From the NCBI RefSeq assembly GCF_001428245.1, contig NZ_LMRV01000040.1:1-64000 (forward strand): a stretch of DNA of 64,000 bases, given 5' to 3'. The notes under the pieces were generated by a model, which was not told the DNA's origin, did not search any database, and saw only the letters and a program-made list of their open reading frames with translations. This DNA comes from Paenibacillus sp. Soil522 (GTDB lineage: Bacteria; Bacillota; Bacilli; Paenibacillales; Paenibacillaceae). This document shows, one piece after another, positions 8,355 through 16,200 of this stretch (position 1 is its first letter; each line of letters starts with the position of its first letter). The position numbers and the translations under genes were made by a program.

Positions 8355-8968
8355 GTTGTAAGTTGAATGTGAACAATGTCTATTTTGAGCAGCTTGATAA
8401 ACTGTTAAAGGATGATGTAAAGACCATCACTTGTTCTGAAATGAGTGACCTTTATTTTAGCTTTGGTAGAAATCTGAAAAATCTCACTGGTATCTCAGCA
8501 AATTACACTTGGTTGTCAGAGTTCTTAATTTTTAGATACGTGTACCACTATTTATGCTTCAATGAAGGAGCTATTCTTGATGAAAACTCTAGAGTTCAGT
8601 TTCAAAACAATAGGGATGGTTTGACTCTGATACCCAATAAAACTGTTACTGTAAATGGGAATACACAAGTACCAGATGTGGTTGTGATGAAGAATGATTC
8701 GATTCTTCGACTTATCTCAGTGAAGACGACAATGCTGAAAGTAGAAGAGGATTTTGAGCGGATAAGTAATATTAGGGCTGGAGTACATTCGAACTTCAGG
8801 TCAGTCACAGTTACATTTGACGAAATGAGGAATAGCACAAAGCTAAAGATGCAAGAAGTTGAGTTAGATTATGAATGGCATAAGTATATAAGCTTGAAGA
8901 ATGAGAAGCATACCTTTTATTCTGTTCTAACTGAGAAGCTTAAACTGAAAGAGGTGCTACTACAATGA
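8342..8968 (+). CDS. PD-(D/E)XK-like protein coupled to HNH gene
   Basis: Contains VPDVVVMKND followed by LRLISVKTT. This fits a restriction-like core with Asp on one strand and an S-x-K variant of the usual E-x-K on the next. N-terminal helices precede it. ATG at 8342 lies inside the end of the HNH gene; GTG 8351 and TTG 8363 are alternative starts, the latter with AGGGGTG ahead. The stop (TGA) overlaps the ATG of the next gene as ATGA. The variant active site makes nuclease activity uncertain; it may bind DNA without cutting. Confidence 0.6.
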   Translation: MSGVSCKLNVNNVYFEQLDKLLKDDVKTITCSEMSDLYFSFGRNLKNLTGISANYTWLSEFLIFRYVYHYLCFNEGAILDENSRVQFQNNRDGLTLIPNKTVTVNGNTQVPDVVVMKNDSILRLISVKTTMLKVEEDFERISNIRAGVHSNFRSVTVTFDEMRNSTKLKMQEVELDYEWHKYISLKNEKHTFYSVLTEKLKLKEVLLQ

Positions 8969-9282
8969 TTACATATAACAAGCTTGTGCGAGATAAGATA
9001 CCTCAGATTATTGAAGCTAATGGTAAGAAGTGCGAAGTGAAAGTTCTGTCACAAGACGAATACCTACAAATGCTTAAAGTAAAGCTACAGGAAGAACTTG
9101 ATGAATTCCAGAGTGCTGAAGAGAATAAGCAATTAGACGAATTAGCAGATTTAGTCGAAGTAGTATATGGGATTATTGCAAGTAAAGGCGTAGATATAGA
9201 AGCCTTTGAAAGAATACGACTTAAAAAGAAAGAAGAACGTGGTGGATTTGAGGACAAGCTTTTACTAATAAGTGTTGAATAG
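8965..9282 (+). CDS. MazG-like / PRA-PH-type nucleotide pyrophosphohydrolase
   Basis: A 105-residue all-alpha NTP pyrophosphatase-like protein. It starts with YNKLVRDKIPQII, the signature of this small phosphoribosyl-ATP pyrophosphohydrolase-like group. The metal-binding E-rich helix pair follows as EELDEFQ and DELADLVE. Family members hydrolyse nucleoside triphosphates to monophosphates, and some MazG-like proteins occur in defence islands, where they may alter nucleotide pools. It overlaps the upstream gene in an ATGA junction, so it belongs to the same unit. The small size and intact motifs suggest an active enzyme. Confidence 0.8.
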   Translation: MITYNKLVRDKIPQIIEANGKKCEVKVLSQDEYLQMLKVKLQEELDEFQSAEENKQLDELADLVEVVYGIIASKGVDIEAFERIRLKKKEERGGFEDKLLLISVE

Positions 9283-9420
9283 GACTAGCAATGTAAGTGA
9301 GATGCTAAAAAATTACTAAATCTAATAAAAGAATAGATTAAATAACCGATAGCGTGATTAATAGTTATATTGTAGTGTGAGTATTACTAATGTAAATGTA
9401 GTTGAATAGGAGTGAGTTTG

Positions 9421-10773
9421 ATGGATGTTTCTGAAATAATATCTTCCTCAATTTTTGATTACCAAGTAAATACTCCTATTACAATTTATGAAGGCGAAAT
9501 GTTACTTACATCTGAACATGAAAAATCCATTTTAATTAACGGGAAAATAGAACTTAATTGGTTACCAGTACCGCAGCTATATTTTGAGGGGTATGTTATT
9601 AAAGGCTTATCTGATTATTTTCATTTAAAATTTGTAAACTATAACTTAAGTACAAATAGTGGCTTCTCGTCAGGCATAATGATTACAAGTGTTACTCATG
9701 CTTCTGACACGAGTAATAAAATTGAAGGAATATGTAAAAATGAAATATCAAAAGGGTCGAATGAATTAACTAAATTAGAATTTGGAATTGTAAATTTCAT
9801 AAATATGCATGGAGATTTTATCAAAAAAGGAGCTTTAAATTACACAGGCAGAACAGAACTACTATATAAGGATTGGAAGATAACGATCATAAAACGCTAC
9901 GACTGTAAAAGCTATTATGAACAATTAAATAAAAAAGGTGGATACGGTGTTACGCATATCGGAGTATTAGAAAAATTGAATAAAAGTAGCTTTAATTATA
10001 GTGATGTAATAGATTTACTAGAAAATGTTAGCTGGGTATTATCATTTTGTGCAGGTAGATCAGTAGGTATTAGTGTGCTAAATGGATTTAATGGCGAACA
10101 TTTGGTACGGACTATTTATCAGCTTCCAATTATTACAGATTGGAAAAAGCAAACTACTTGGTTGGCTCATCCCGTAACGGATGTTGGAATTAATGACTTG
10201 TTTATTAATTTCAATCAGCTATTGAATAACCCATTATGGACAAAGACGATAAAAATAATTTTACTATGGTATTTTGATTGTTATGTAAGTACGTATACGG
10301 AAAATAAGATTGTTACAACTCAGATGGCTTTAGAAATGCTTGCTTGGACCTATTTAGTAGAAGATCAGGCAATCCTCACAAAACAGGAATTTAAGGCAAG
10401 AGATATGACTGCCTATAAGCGAATAAAAAAATTATTAGAAACTCAATCAATTAAATTTGATATTCCAGATGTACACTCTTTAACGACTTATAAGAATAAA
10501 TGTGATGATGGTATTCATCTGTTAACAAGGGTTAGGAATAGTATTGCTCATCCTGTTAAAGAGACTGATATAGCATCAATGAACTCAACCATTAAATACG
10601 GAGTTTTATGTATGGGGACACAATTCCTTGAATTATCTATACTACATATACTGAAATACAAAAGTGAAATTCATAATCGATTAAGTCCAAGTAAATGGTT
10701 AGGAGAAACTAATCAATTAGTACCTTGGGTTATCGTTGAGAATAAAGATGTGAAACCAGATTTAGATGAATAG
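9421..10773 (+). CDS. HEPN-domain protein, putative defence ribonuclease
   Basis: The C-terminal helical region contains VRNSIAHP, an R-x4-H motif (Arg372, His377 from this start), the catalytic signature of HEPN ribonucleases. The N-terminal 200 residues are strand-rich and may sense a trigger; the overall layout recalls defence proteins such as ApeA, but I cannot confirm that family. ATG 9421 was chosen because AGGAG (9408-9412) ends eight bases ahead; the GTG at 9412 overlaps the site. It starts 138 bases after the MazG-like gene on the same strand and could be transcribed with it or alone. HEPN defence proteins typically cut RNA and stop growth upon infection. Confidence 0.75.
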   Translation: MDVSEIISSSIFDYQVNTPITIYEGEMLLTSEHEKSILINGKIELNWLPVPQLYFEGYVIKGLSDYFHLKFVNYNLSTNSGFSSGIMITSVTHASDTSNKIEGICKNEISKGSNELTKLEFGIVNFINMHGDFIKKGALNYTGRTELLYKDWKITIIKRYDCKSYYEQLNKKGGYGVTHIGVLEKLNKSSFNYSDVIDLLENVSWVLSFCAGRSVGISVLNGFNGEHLVRTIYQLPIITDWKKQTTWLAHPVTDVGINDLFINFNQLLNNPLWTKTIKIILLWYFDCYVSTYTENKIVTTQMALEMLAWTYLVEDQAILTKQEFKARDMTAYKRIKKLLETQSIKFDIPDVHSLTTYKNKCDDGIHLLTRVRNSIAHPVKETDIASMNSTIKYGVLCMGTQFLELSILHILKYKSEIHNRLSPSKWLGETNQLVPWVIVENKDVKPDLDE

Positions 10774-11076
10774 AGAATGTTTGCTGCCTTCAACAAACCG
10801 CGGCGTGTTACATATGCCGTTGCTTTTTAAACTTAAAGTATCATCTCTGAAGTTAAAGCTTTTACTCACTCTTCCTATTTTATTAGTATATGAAGTAAGT
10901 GGATGTTAATAAATCAAATAAATAACCGTATTCCTGATATGTTTACTATGCTCTATTGATCTTTACTGAAAAATTTGCTGATGACGATCTCTTAACGTGA
11001 TTACAGAGTTAAACATTGCAATTGTATTGAGTTAATCATTCGAACAAATGAAGCTGTATTTATAGGGGGAAAGACA
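10774..11076. other. Intergenic stretch, weak hairpin near its start
   Basis: A CGGC/GCCG hairpin followed by a T run (about 10801-10828) may terminate the HEPN gene. The rest is AT-rich and shows no frame with a ribosome binding site until the gene at 11077. Confidence 0.35.
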
Positions 11077-11526
11077 ATGGATGCAAAGAGTGTGATTAAT
11101 GAAATAAATGAGCTTATAGAAAGTGGTCTTGGATTAGATCCAATAGAGACATTTCCAAATGGTCCGAAAAAGGGGAAAGAAGATTTTTACTATCAACATT
11201 ACATTTTAAATCATGCACCATGGAATTTGAAAAATCTGATGATGCGTATCAGATGTTATAACATTCCGACAGAAGCATGTACACAAACTAGGGTGGAATT
11301 TGGATTTAGTCAAAGAGATGCTAAATTGTCAGATCCACAAAAAAATGCATTGAGGAAAATGATGCGAGCGTATGCTGAACTTCATGGATATGAAGTAAAA
11401 GACAATGAAAACTTTAAGATACATCGTGAGATCAATAACAATAAATTCTTAGCAATCGAAGAAACAATTAAGCGATTAACTGGACTTTTTAAAGATATGG
11501 ACAAAATTCTTCAAACTTTATTGTAA
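11077..11526 (+). CDS. Hypothetical protein (149 aa)
   Basis: ATG with GGGGGAAAG ahead. The soluble product has a positively charged middle (RKMMRAYAELHGYEV) and a C-terminal amphipathic helix. I do not recognise a family. A strong terminator follows, so it is a single-gene unit between the HEPN gene and the MazF fusion gene. Confidence 0.6.
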   Translation: MDAKSVINEINELIESGLGLDPIETFPNGPKKGKEDFYYQHYILNHAPWNLKNLMMRIRCYNIPTEACTQTRVEFGFSQRDAKLSDPQKNALRKMMRAYAELHGYEVKDNENFKIHREINNNKFLAIEETIKRLTGLFKDMDKILQTLL

Positions 11527-11587
11527 GAGGGTAGCAAGTAAATCTAAGATTAGGTCTACGCGACCATGCAACTCTTATTTGTAGCTA

Positions 11588-11620
11588 AAATAACCGCATA
11601 GAACATGCGGTTATTCTTTT
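11588..11620 (+). terminator. Rho-independent terminator
   Basis: AATAACCGCAT pairs with ATGCGGTTATT across a short loop and is followed by CTTTT. A very clean hairpin just after the 11077 gene. Confidence 0.75.
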
Positions 11621-11677
11621 AGCCATAGGATCATTATTTTTACGTAGATAAAATCCGACTTTTATCTAATGCGTGAT

Positions 11678-11710
11678 CTGAGAGCGCTGAAGGTTGTTTA
11701 GTGCTCTCAG
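11678..11710 (+). repeat. Hairpin repeat, copy 1 (left of MazF fusion gene)
   Basis: An 11-bp near-perfect inverted repeat, CTGAGAGCGCT and AGTGCTCTCAG, around an 11-base loop. The same sequence with few changes recurs at 12809-12839 in the same orientation, with some similarity also in the preceding bases. The two copies bracket the MazF-AlbA_2 gene. No T-run follows this copy, so it is not a simple terminator. Confidence 0.7.
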
Positions 11711-11808
11711 ACCTCCAACCTAGGCTAAATTGATTAGTTAGAAGCATCATATTCCAGAAGTGAAATCTGTTGCTATGAGATATACCTACATAAATGACTT
11801 TGATATAT

Positions 11809-12675
11809 TTATTCAAGGTTTATCTTTTTTCTAATGAAGCTTACTATTTCTGTTCCAATCAGTTTTTTCTTTACACCGTCTAATCTTACATGTAATTCAT
11901 TACCATTCACAAAATAAATCGCTGATTTATCAGGTGAAATAGGAGTAATTACTTCAATAATATAAAGGTCATCTATTATTTTTCTATCTCTATCGTATAC
12001 AGGATGGTAGTTTATTTCAAAATGGTCTGGTGAGATTGCAGGATTTATTAAAAATAGTCTATCGTAGATAACTATTTTGATTTCATCCTTATCTTTGGAA
12101 GTTGCTACAACGCCTTTTACAACTTTCTCATTGGTAATTCCATAAAGCACTCTTCCTCCTCTTCCATTAAGAAACGAAGAAGCATACTCAGAAATAGTAT
12201 TTTTCACGCTGTTTTTAGGGTTACCTTTTATCTCCTTAAACTCATAACAATAGTCTTCCTCGAAACGAACTACCTCATTAATAGTATATGTAAAGTAATT
12301 TTCTACTTCTTTATGTACTTCACTGTTAATAGAAATAATTCCTCCAGCTATCATATACGCTTCATTTACTTCTTCAATCAACTTATCATCAAGATGTGCT
12401 ATCTTATCCATAAGTCTTGTTTTATCAATTGTTCTCAATTGATCTAGTTGAACGAATGAATCTTTTGGTAAGCCAGTTCTTTCAGCACGTAGTTCAACAT
12501 GGGTTGGAAGTTTGGCTTTTCGTGTTTTGGTTGTAATTGGTGCAATAATAACGGTAGGAGAGAAGCGATTTCCAATATCATTCTGTACAATTAGTACAGG
12601 TCTTACCCCTCCTTGTTCAGAACCGACTGTTGGAGAAAGATCAGCAAAAAATAGATCCATTCGTTTAATAATCAT
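11809..12675 (-). CDS. MazF/EndoA toxin domain fused to Schlafen AlbA_2-like domain
   Basis: Residues 1-115 match MazF/EndoA closely: DLSPTVGSEQGG, VRPVLIVQND, IAPITTK, QLRTIDK, KIAHLDD. Arg25 and Thr48, the catalytic pair of Bacillus EndoA, are both in place, so mRNA interferase activity at UACAU-type sites is plausible. Residues about 135-285 carry YEFKEIKG, then SEYASSFLNGRGGRVLYGI, the hallmark of the Schlafen AlbA_2 (divergent AAA_4) domain. The usual MazF is about 116 residues and is preceded by a MazE antitoxin gene; there is none here. AGAGGGGA precedes the ATG. The second domain may act as a built-in inhibitor, a sensor or a targeting module; this is inference. Confidence 0.85.
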   Translation of the reverse strand: MIIKRMDLFFADLSPTVGSEQGGVRPVLIVQNDIGNRFSPTVIIAPITTKTRKAKLPTHVELRAERTGLPKDSFVQLDQLRTIDKTRLMDKIAHLDDKLIEEVNEAYMIAGGIISINSEVHKEVENYFTYTINEVVRFEEDYCYEFKEIKGNPKNSVKNTISEYASSFLNGRGGRVLYGITNEKVVKGVVATSKDKDEIKIVIYDRLFLINPAISPDHFEINYHPVYDRDRKIIDDLYIIEVITPISPDKSAIYFVNGNELHVRLDGVKKKLIGTEIVSFIRKKINLE

Positions 12676-12808
12676 ATAAAATCCCCTCTATTATTACTTG
12701 AAAAAATTGTTTATTTAAGACATTAAGGATAGTTCGGCATTAATTGAAGATTTCCTCTTTATGGATAGGAATGTTTTCACAAATTCAAGTATTTATGTAA
12801 GGTATGCT

Positions 12809-12846
12809 CTGAGAGCGCTGGAGGTTGTTCAGCGCTCTCTTTTATA
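12809..12846 (+). repeat. Hairpin repeat, copy 2 (right of MazF fusion gene), terminator-like
   Basis: GAGAGCGCTG pairs with CAGCGCTCTC around a nine-base loop and is followed by TTTTAT, so in plus orientation it would act as a terminator. It is a direct repeat of 11678-11710 with about four differences. No plus-strand gene ends just before it, since the MazF fusion gene runs the other way. Confidence 0.7.
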
Positions 12847-12952
12847 TTACAAGGGAATTAGTATTCAAGAAGATGCTCTCCGTTCAGAATATAATTCTGT
12901 TGGTTATAAAGCAAGGAGGGAGGGTGATTGAAATTCATATACAGGACTTTTT

Positions 12953-13489
12953 CTATGTACTTTTGATAAACCAATGTGATTTATCTTCATTGGGTTTACA
13001 AAAACCACCAGTCATTTCAATAACACGACCAGCCGCTAGTAACTTTTGATTGTTATTAAGCCATGAAAAGTTTTCTGGATAGTCATACTCAACTTCTTGA
13101 ATAAAGCCTAAGAAAAATTTACAAATAGTATCATTCTTTATATAGTCTACAACTTTGGATACGTCAGCATAAAACAGTTTATCATTTGTAGAGTCCAAAT
13201 ATTTGAATTCAAAAATGGCGATAGGAACTTCTAGTTCTTCCTGCTTCACTAAAATCGCCATATCGACATACTTACCTTGATAATAATATTCTGGGTAGAT
13301 AAACATTTTAAAATAATCTAGTGTGGAGTCTCCAAGTTCTCTTCTCATATGGTAATAAAAACAGTCCTGAAGAGAAGCTTCTCTGTACAAACGACCAAGA
13401 ATATAATCATTAGATATATTATTTAGCCAAACGGTTTTTGCAGTTTTCTCTACTAATTTTGATAACTTATTGAGGATCTCCATCTTCAT
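12953..13489 (-). CDS. PD-(D/E)XK-like protein (178 aa)
   Basis: Shows a restriction-like fold pattern: an early glutamate in YREASLQD, then YVDMAILVK with the metal-binding aspartate, then IAIFEFKYL with the E-x-K pair. At 178 residues it is a compact single-domain protein. AGAGGA stands nine bases ahead of ATG 13489. It is preceded by a short leader frame and the shared promoter motif (13614-13628). It is likely a nuclease, though some family members are inactive and serve as DNA-binding parts. Confidence 0.65.
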   Translation of the reverse strand: MKMEILNKLSKLVEKTAKTVWLNNISNDYILGRLYREASLQDCFYYHMRRELGDSTLDYFKMFIYPEYYYQGKYVDMAILVKQEELEVPIAIFEFKYLDSTNDKLFYADVSKVVDYIKNDTICKFFLGFIQEVEYDYPENFSWLNNNQKLLAAGRVIEMTGGFCKPNEDKSHWFIKST

Positions 13490-13531
13490 ACTTTATATCC
13501 TCTATTCTTTAAGTACTTGTTACTTTGTTTC

Positions 13532-13576
13532 TTATACATGACTAACGTTGATGTGCATAGCAATAAATCCTGTCAT
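13532..13576 (-). CDS. Possible 14-aa leader peptide
   Basis: Short frame MTGFIAMHINVSHV ending 42 bases before the PD-(D/E)XK-like gene. DNA around its start resembles the leader at 7110-7160 ahead of an unrelated gene, including a TAATG start context. No homology beyond that is available, so it is tentative. Confidence 0.3.
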   Translation of the reverse strand: MTGFIAMHINVSHV

Positions 13577-13613
13577 TAAATCGTTTTATCTTTGATGTAG
13601 CGTTTAGTAAGTA

Positions 13614-13628
13614 TAGGTCACTATAACT
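13614..13628 (-). promoter_or_regulatory. Shared promoter-like motif, copy 3
   Basis: Minus strand reads AGTTATAGTGACCTA, differing from copy 2 by one base, 38 bases upstream of the short leader frame. The -10-like hexamer is TATAGT here. It sits just beyond the stop of the DUF2971-like gene on the same strand. Confidence 0.45.
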
Positions 13629-13652
13629 AACTGACAGCTACCTATTTCTTCT

Positions 13653-14303
13653 CTAAATGGCAACTACAGCAAGTGTAGTGATTCCACGTATTTCCTCCAA
13701 TACGTTTTTTGGGCAATTATCAATGAAATATTTGTAGCAGTCGGGGTTGTAAAGAATGACATGAACATGACTATATTCAAACGACAAATGATTAGGCAAC
13801 CGCCATTCCCTTTCGTGAGTCCAATCGGTTAAATTGTTGTCATTAGATAAGCTAAAATCTACAATGCGCCAATGTTCATTTGGAGAAAGGTATTTTCTTG
13901 CAGTGGTACTGTCATCATAAATGACTGGTCTGCCATTTTTTTTATAAATGAACTGTTTCATAAAAGCCAAGCCTACTCCACAATATCTTAATTTTTCGGT
14001 TGGATTATTTTTTCTTCTTTCTTCTTCATGACGAATGTTTTGTATAAGTCCTGTTAGTGGAGCGTCTTGAAAGCAAACAGCAGGAGTTGAACCAGTAATA
14101 TAACCTGTACTGGTAGTGCTACCATTAAGTTTCTTGTCCTGCAAGATTTTTAGCAAAGTATCAACTGCTTTAATATTAATTTGCGAAAAGGTTTGGTTTG
14201 TTAAGTCTTCGCTATGATTGGGTTTTGTTAAATGTGTACACATTCTAGACAAGTCGCTTCTTGAATTGAACCTTTCTCTCCATTGTTTTATTGTATATGC
14301 CAT
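13653..14303 (-). CDS. DUF2971-like protein (216 aa)
   Basis: A CFQDAPLTGL segment, GRPVIYDD, and the motif WTHEREWRLPN near the C-terminus resemble the DUF2971 group, which is frequent in accessory and defence regions and has no settled biochemical role. ATG 14303 was chosen because AAGGAG lies at good spacing; an upstream frame to 14363 is open but lacks a binding site. It is divergent from the recombinase gene at 14537. Family assignment is by motif memory and moderate. Confidence 0.55.
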   Translation of the reverse strand: MAYTIKQWRERFNSRSDLSRMCTHLTKPNHSEDLTNQTFSQINIKAVDTLLKILQDKKLNGSTTSTGYITGSTPAVCFQDAPLTGLIQNIRHEEERRKNNPTEKLRYCGVGLAFMKQFIYKKNGRPVIYDDSTTARKYLSPNEHWRIVDFSLSNDNNLTDWTHEREWRLPNHLSFEYSHVHVILYNPDCYKYFIDNCPKNVLEEIRGITTLAVVAI

Positions 14304-14536
14304 TTTACACATCTCCTTATGAATAATTAGTCCTATTAAGTTCGACTTACCAATATCTAACACCTTCTTGATAACGAATGTTTTTGAGAAGAATCGTACC
14401 GATCACTAATTCTTCCGTATAATTGCCTAAAAGTAGTATCAAAAGCCATCTCATTATCAAAGAAACATTAGACTGGACAAAGACCCTTTTTGAGAGTACA
14501 GTCTGGTCTGTTCTTATGAAATAGGAGGGATTTTTT

Positions 14537-15109
14537 ATGGCTCGAATCGGCTATGGAAGAGTAAGTACACTTGACCAATCTTTAGATTTACAAACAGACG
14601 CTTTGATACAAGCAGGATGTATAAAGATTTTTGAGGAAAAAGTATCGGGTAAAAATGATGATCGAATAGAATTGGCAAAAGCTATTGAATATCTTCGGGA
14701 AGGCGATGCTTTAGTGGTATACAAGCTGGATCGTCTTGCAAGATCAACCAAGAAGCTTATTGAAATAAGCGAGCTGCTGGATCAAAGAGGTATTGAGCTG
14801 ATTAGCATACGTGATAACATTGACACAACAAACGCCGTAGGACGTGCTATGTTTAAAATGATCGCTGTCATTGCGGAATTGGAACGCGATATAATTAGCG
14901 AGCGTACAATGGCAGGATTAGCCGCAGCTAGAGCGAGAGGGCGTAAAGGTGGAAGACCTAAAACTGACGAGAAGAAAGTTAATCAAGCCATCAAACTATA
15001 CGACAGCAAGCAATACAGCTTGAACGAGATAACCGAACTAACAGGTGTATCCAAACCCACTTTATACAGAGAGCTATCAAAAAGAACGGAATCGAAGAAG
15101 TCTTCTTAA
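14537..15109 (+). CDS. Serine recombinase, resolvase/invertase family
   Basis: Classic N-terminal catalytic domain: GYGRVST with the nucleophilic serine at residue 10, then ALVVYKLDRLARS, then the IAELERDIISERT helix. The C-terminal part ends in a helix-turn-helix (SLNEITELTGVSKPTLYREL). At 190 residues it is of resolvase/invertase size, not a large serine integrase. AGGAGG precedes the ATG. Imperfect inverted sequence AGACTGGAC/GTCTGGTCT lies upstream (about 14470-14512) and could be part of its site. It may be from a Tn3-like element, but no transposase or ends are seen. Confidence 0.9.
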   Translation: MARIGYGRVSTLDQSLDLQTDALIQAGCIKIFEEKVSGKNDDRIELAKAIEYLREGDALVVYKLDRLARSTKKLIEISELLDQRGIELISIRDNIDTTNAVGRAMFKMIAVIAELERDIISERTMAGLAAARARGRKGGRPKTDEKKVNQAIKLYDSKQYSLNEITELTGVSKPTLYRELSKRTESKKSS

Positions 15110-15127
15110 AGAAGGCTTTTTTGTTTT
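15096..15127 (+). terminator. Rho-independent terminator after recombinase gene
   Basis: AAGTCTTCTT pairs with AAGAAGGCTT, followed by a run of T. The stem overlaps the end of the coding sequence. Confidence 0.7.
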
Positions 15128-15231
15128 ATGTATAAGGGGTGGGGGATCAATATTACTTTTTTAAGCTTTTCTCAATACTCAGACCCCATAGGCACTCCGT
15201 CTCAGCGACCTTATATATTGGAGGAACATAA

Positions 15232-15510
15232 ATGGACGAATATTTTCATTTTATTGTAGAGAATCTTGATGTTCAGGACATTCAATTTTTGAGAATGTTA
15301 TCAAATGATGGGGCGAATGCAAAGTATAAAGCATTGCTAAGTGCTAAAGCATTTGAGAAAAGTGGCTTATCCGAAGCAAAATATAGGAATGTGATTATAC
15401 GTCTTGGAGCTGTACGCTTTATAGAGGTTAATACCACATCTAAGGAACATTCTTTATTCATTAATGGCTATGGTAAGAAGGCATTGGCGATAATTTTTGA
15501 TAAACAATGA
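15232..15510 (+). CDS. Hypothetical protein (92 aa), possible winged-helix fold
   Basis: GGAGG at ideal spacing ahead of the ATG. The helix pattern and the segment SEAKYRNVIIRLGAVRFIEV followed by a short beta turn resemble a winged-helix DNA-binding domain; this is a weak inference. A terminator follows, making it a single-gene unit. Confidence 0.55.
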   Translation: MDEYFHFIVENLDVQDIQFLRMLSNDGANAKYKALLSAKAFEKSGLSEAKYRNVIIRLGAVRFIEVNTTSKEHSLFINGYGKKALAIIFDKQ

Positions 15511-15558
15511 TTAAACTCACATATTTGAAGTTTTAACATTCATCAATATATCAGTATT

Positions 15559-15588
15559 GGAAGCCTTTCATGTGAAGGCTTCTTTTTT
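15559..15588 (+). terminator. Rho-independent terminator
   Basis: GAAGCCTT pairs with AAGGCTTC around a seven-base loop, then six T. It closes the 15232 gene. Confidence 0.75.
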
Positions 15589-15785
15589 AGGGAGCGAATG
15601 AAAAGGATAAAAATACTTTTTTGTTTTAATAAATGACCAGAACCCTAGTGACAGGAAATTCGTATAGGTTTTTTCATGGAAAATGAAGGGAAATGAGAAA
15701 GGGTGTCGAAAAAACCAAGATAAAGATATATGAACCGAAAAGTTTTATATCGGTTCAATATAATAAACAAGATGGAGTGGGTAAA

Positions 15786-16013
15786 ATGACAAAAAATGAA
15801 TTAGGAGAAATTCTGAAGCAAATGTATGATAAAGCACCTCAAGGTTATCAGGTAGCAAATATTCATTATTTTGGAGTGAAGTATGCTGAAGTTATAAATC
15901 GATATAATTATAATGTGAAAGATATTATTGGTTTATCAGGTCTAAATCCTTCATATGCCACAGAAGTAAGTAAAGGAATAAAGCTATCTAAATACGTAAT
16001 GCCGAGGTCGTAG
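15786..16013 (+). CDS. Small HTH-like protein (75 aa)
   Basis: GGAG and GTGGG precede the ATG at 15786; a longer frame from 15693 lacks a binding site. The product contains VKDIIGLSGLNPSYATEVSKGIKL, reading like a helix-turn-helix, after an N-terminal helix and a YQVANIHYFG strand. Similar small proteins are seen in mobile regions of Bacilli. Its role is unknown, probably regulatory. Confidence 0.6.
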   Translation: MTKNELGEILKQMYDKAPQGYQVANIHYFGVKYAEVINRYNYNVKDIIGLSGLNPSYATEVSKGIKLSKYVMPRS

Positions 16014-16045
16014 ATATAGCGAAAGCTTAAGAAATGGTGATAAGA

Positions 16046-16135
16046 ATGATGATTTATGAGTATTATAGTTTGTTAATAGGTGAGTGGGTGTGGTTGCTGG
16101 TGGAATTACAGCAGAACTTAAGTATGTTTAATTGA
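16046..16135 (+). CDS. Possible 29-aa small ORF
   Basis: Two consecutive ATGs begin a frame MMIYEYYSLLIGEWVW that ends after 29 residues. A weak GGTGAT precedes it. The start resembles small holin-like or type I toxin peptides only superficially. Listed as a candidate. Confidence 0.2.
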   Translation: MMIYEYYSLLIGEWVWLLVELQQNLSMFN

Positions 16136-16165
16136 GGGGAATAGCTGCATTTCTAATGAGGAATC

Positions 16166-16200
16166 AAAAAACGTTAAGAGGGGTTCTCTTAACGTTTTTC
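16166..16200. terminator. Bidirectional terminator
   Basis: AAAACGTTAAGAG pairs with CTCTTAACGTTTT around a short loop, with A and T runs on both sides. It serves the converging Xre gene, overlapping its last codons, and any plus-strand transcript. Confidence 0.8.

Noticed and set aside
14537-15109. Recombinase as the integrase of the whole island
   Set aside because: It is a short resolvase/invertase type without the large C-terminal domains of serine integrases, and it lies 3.5 kb from the junction, so it is more likely from a separate small element.
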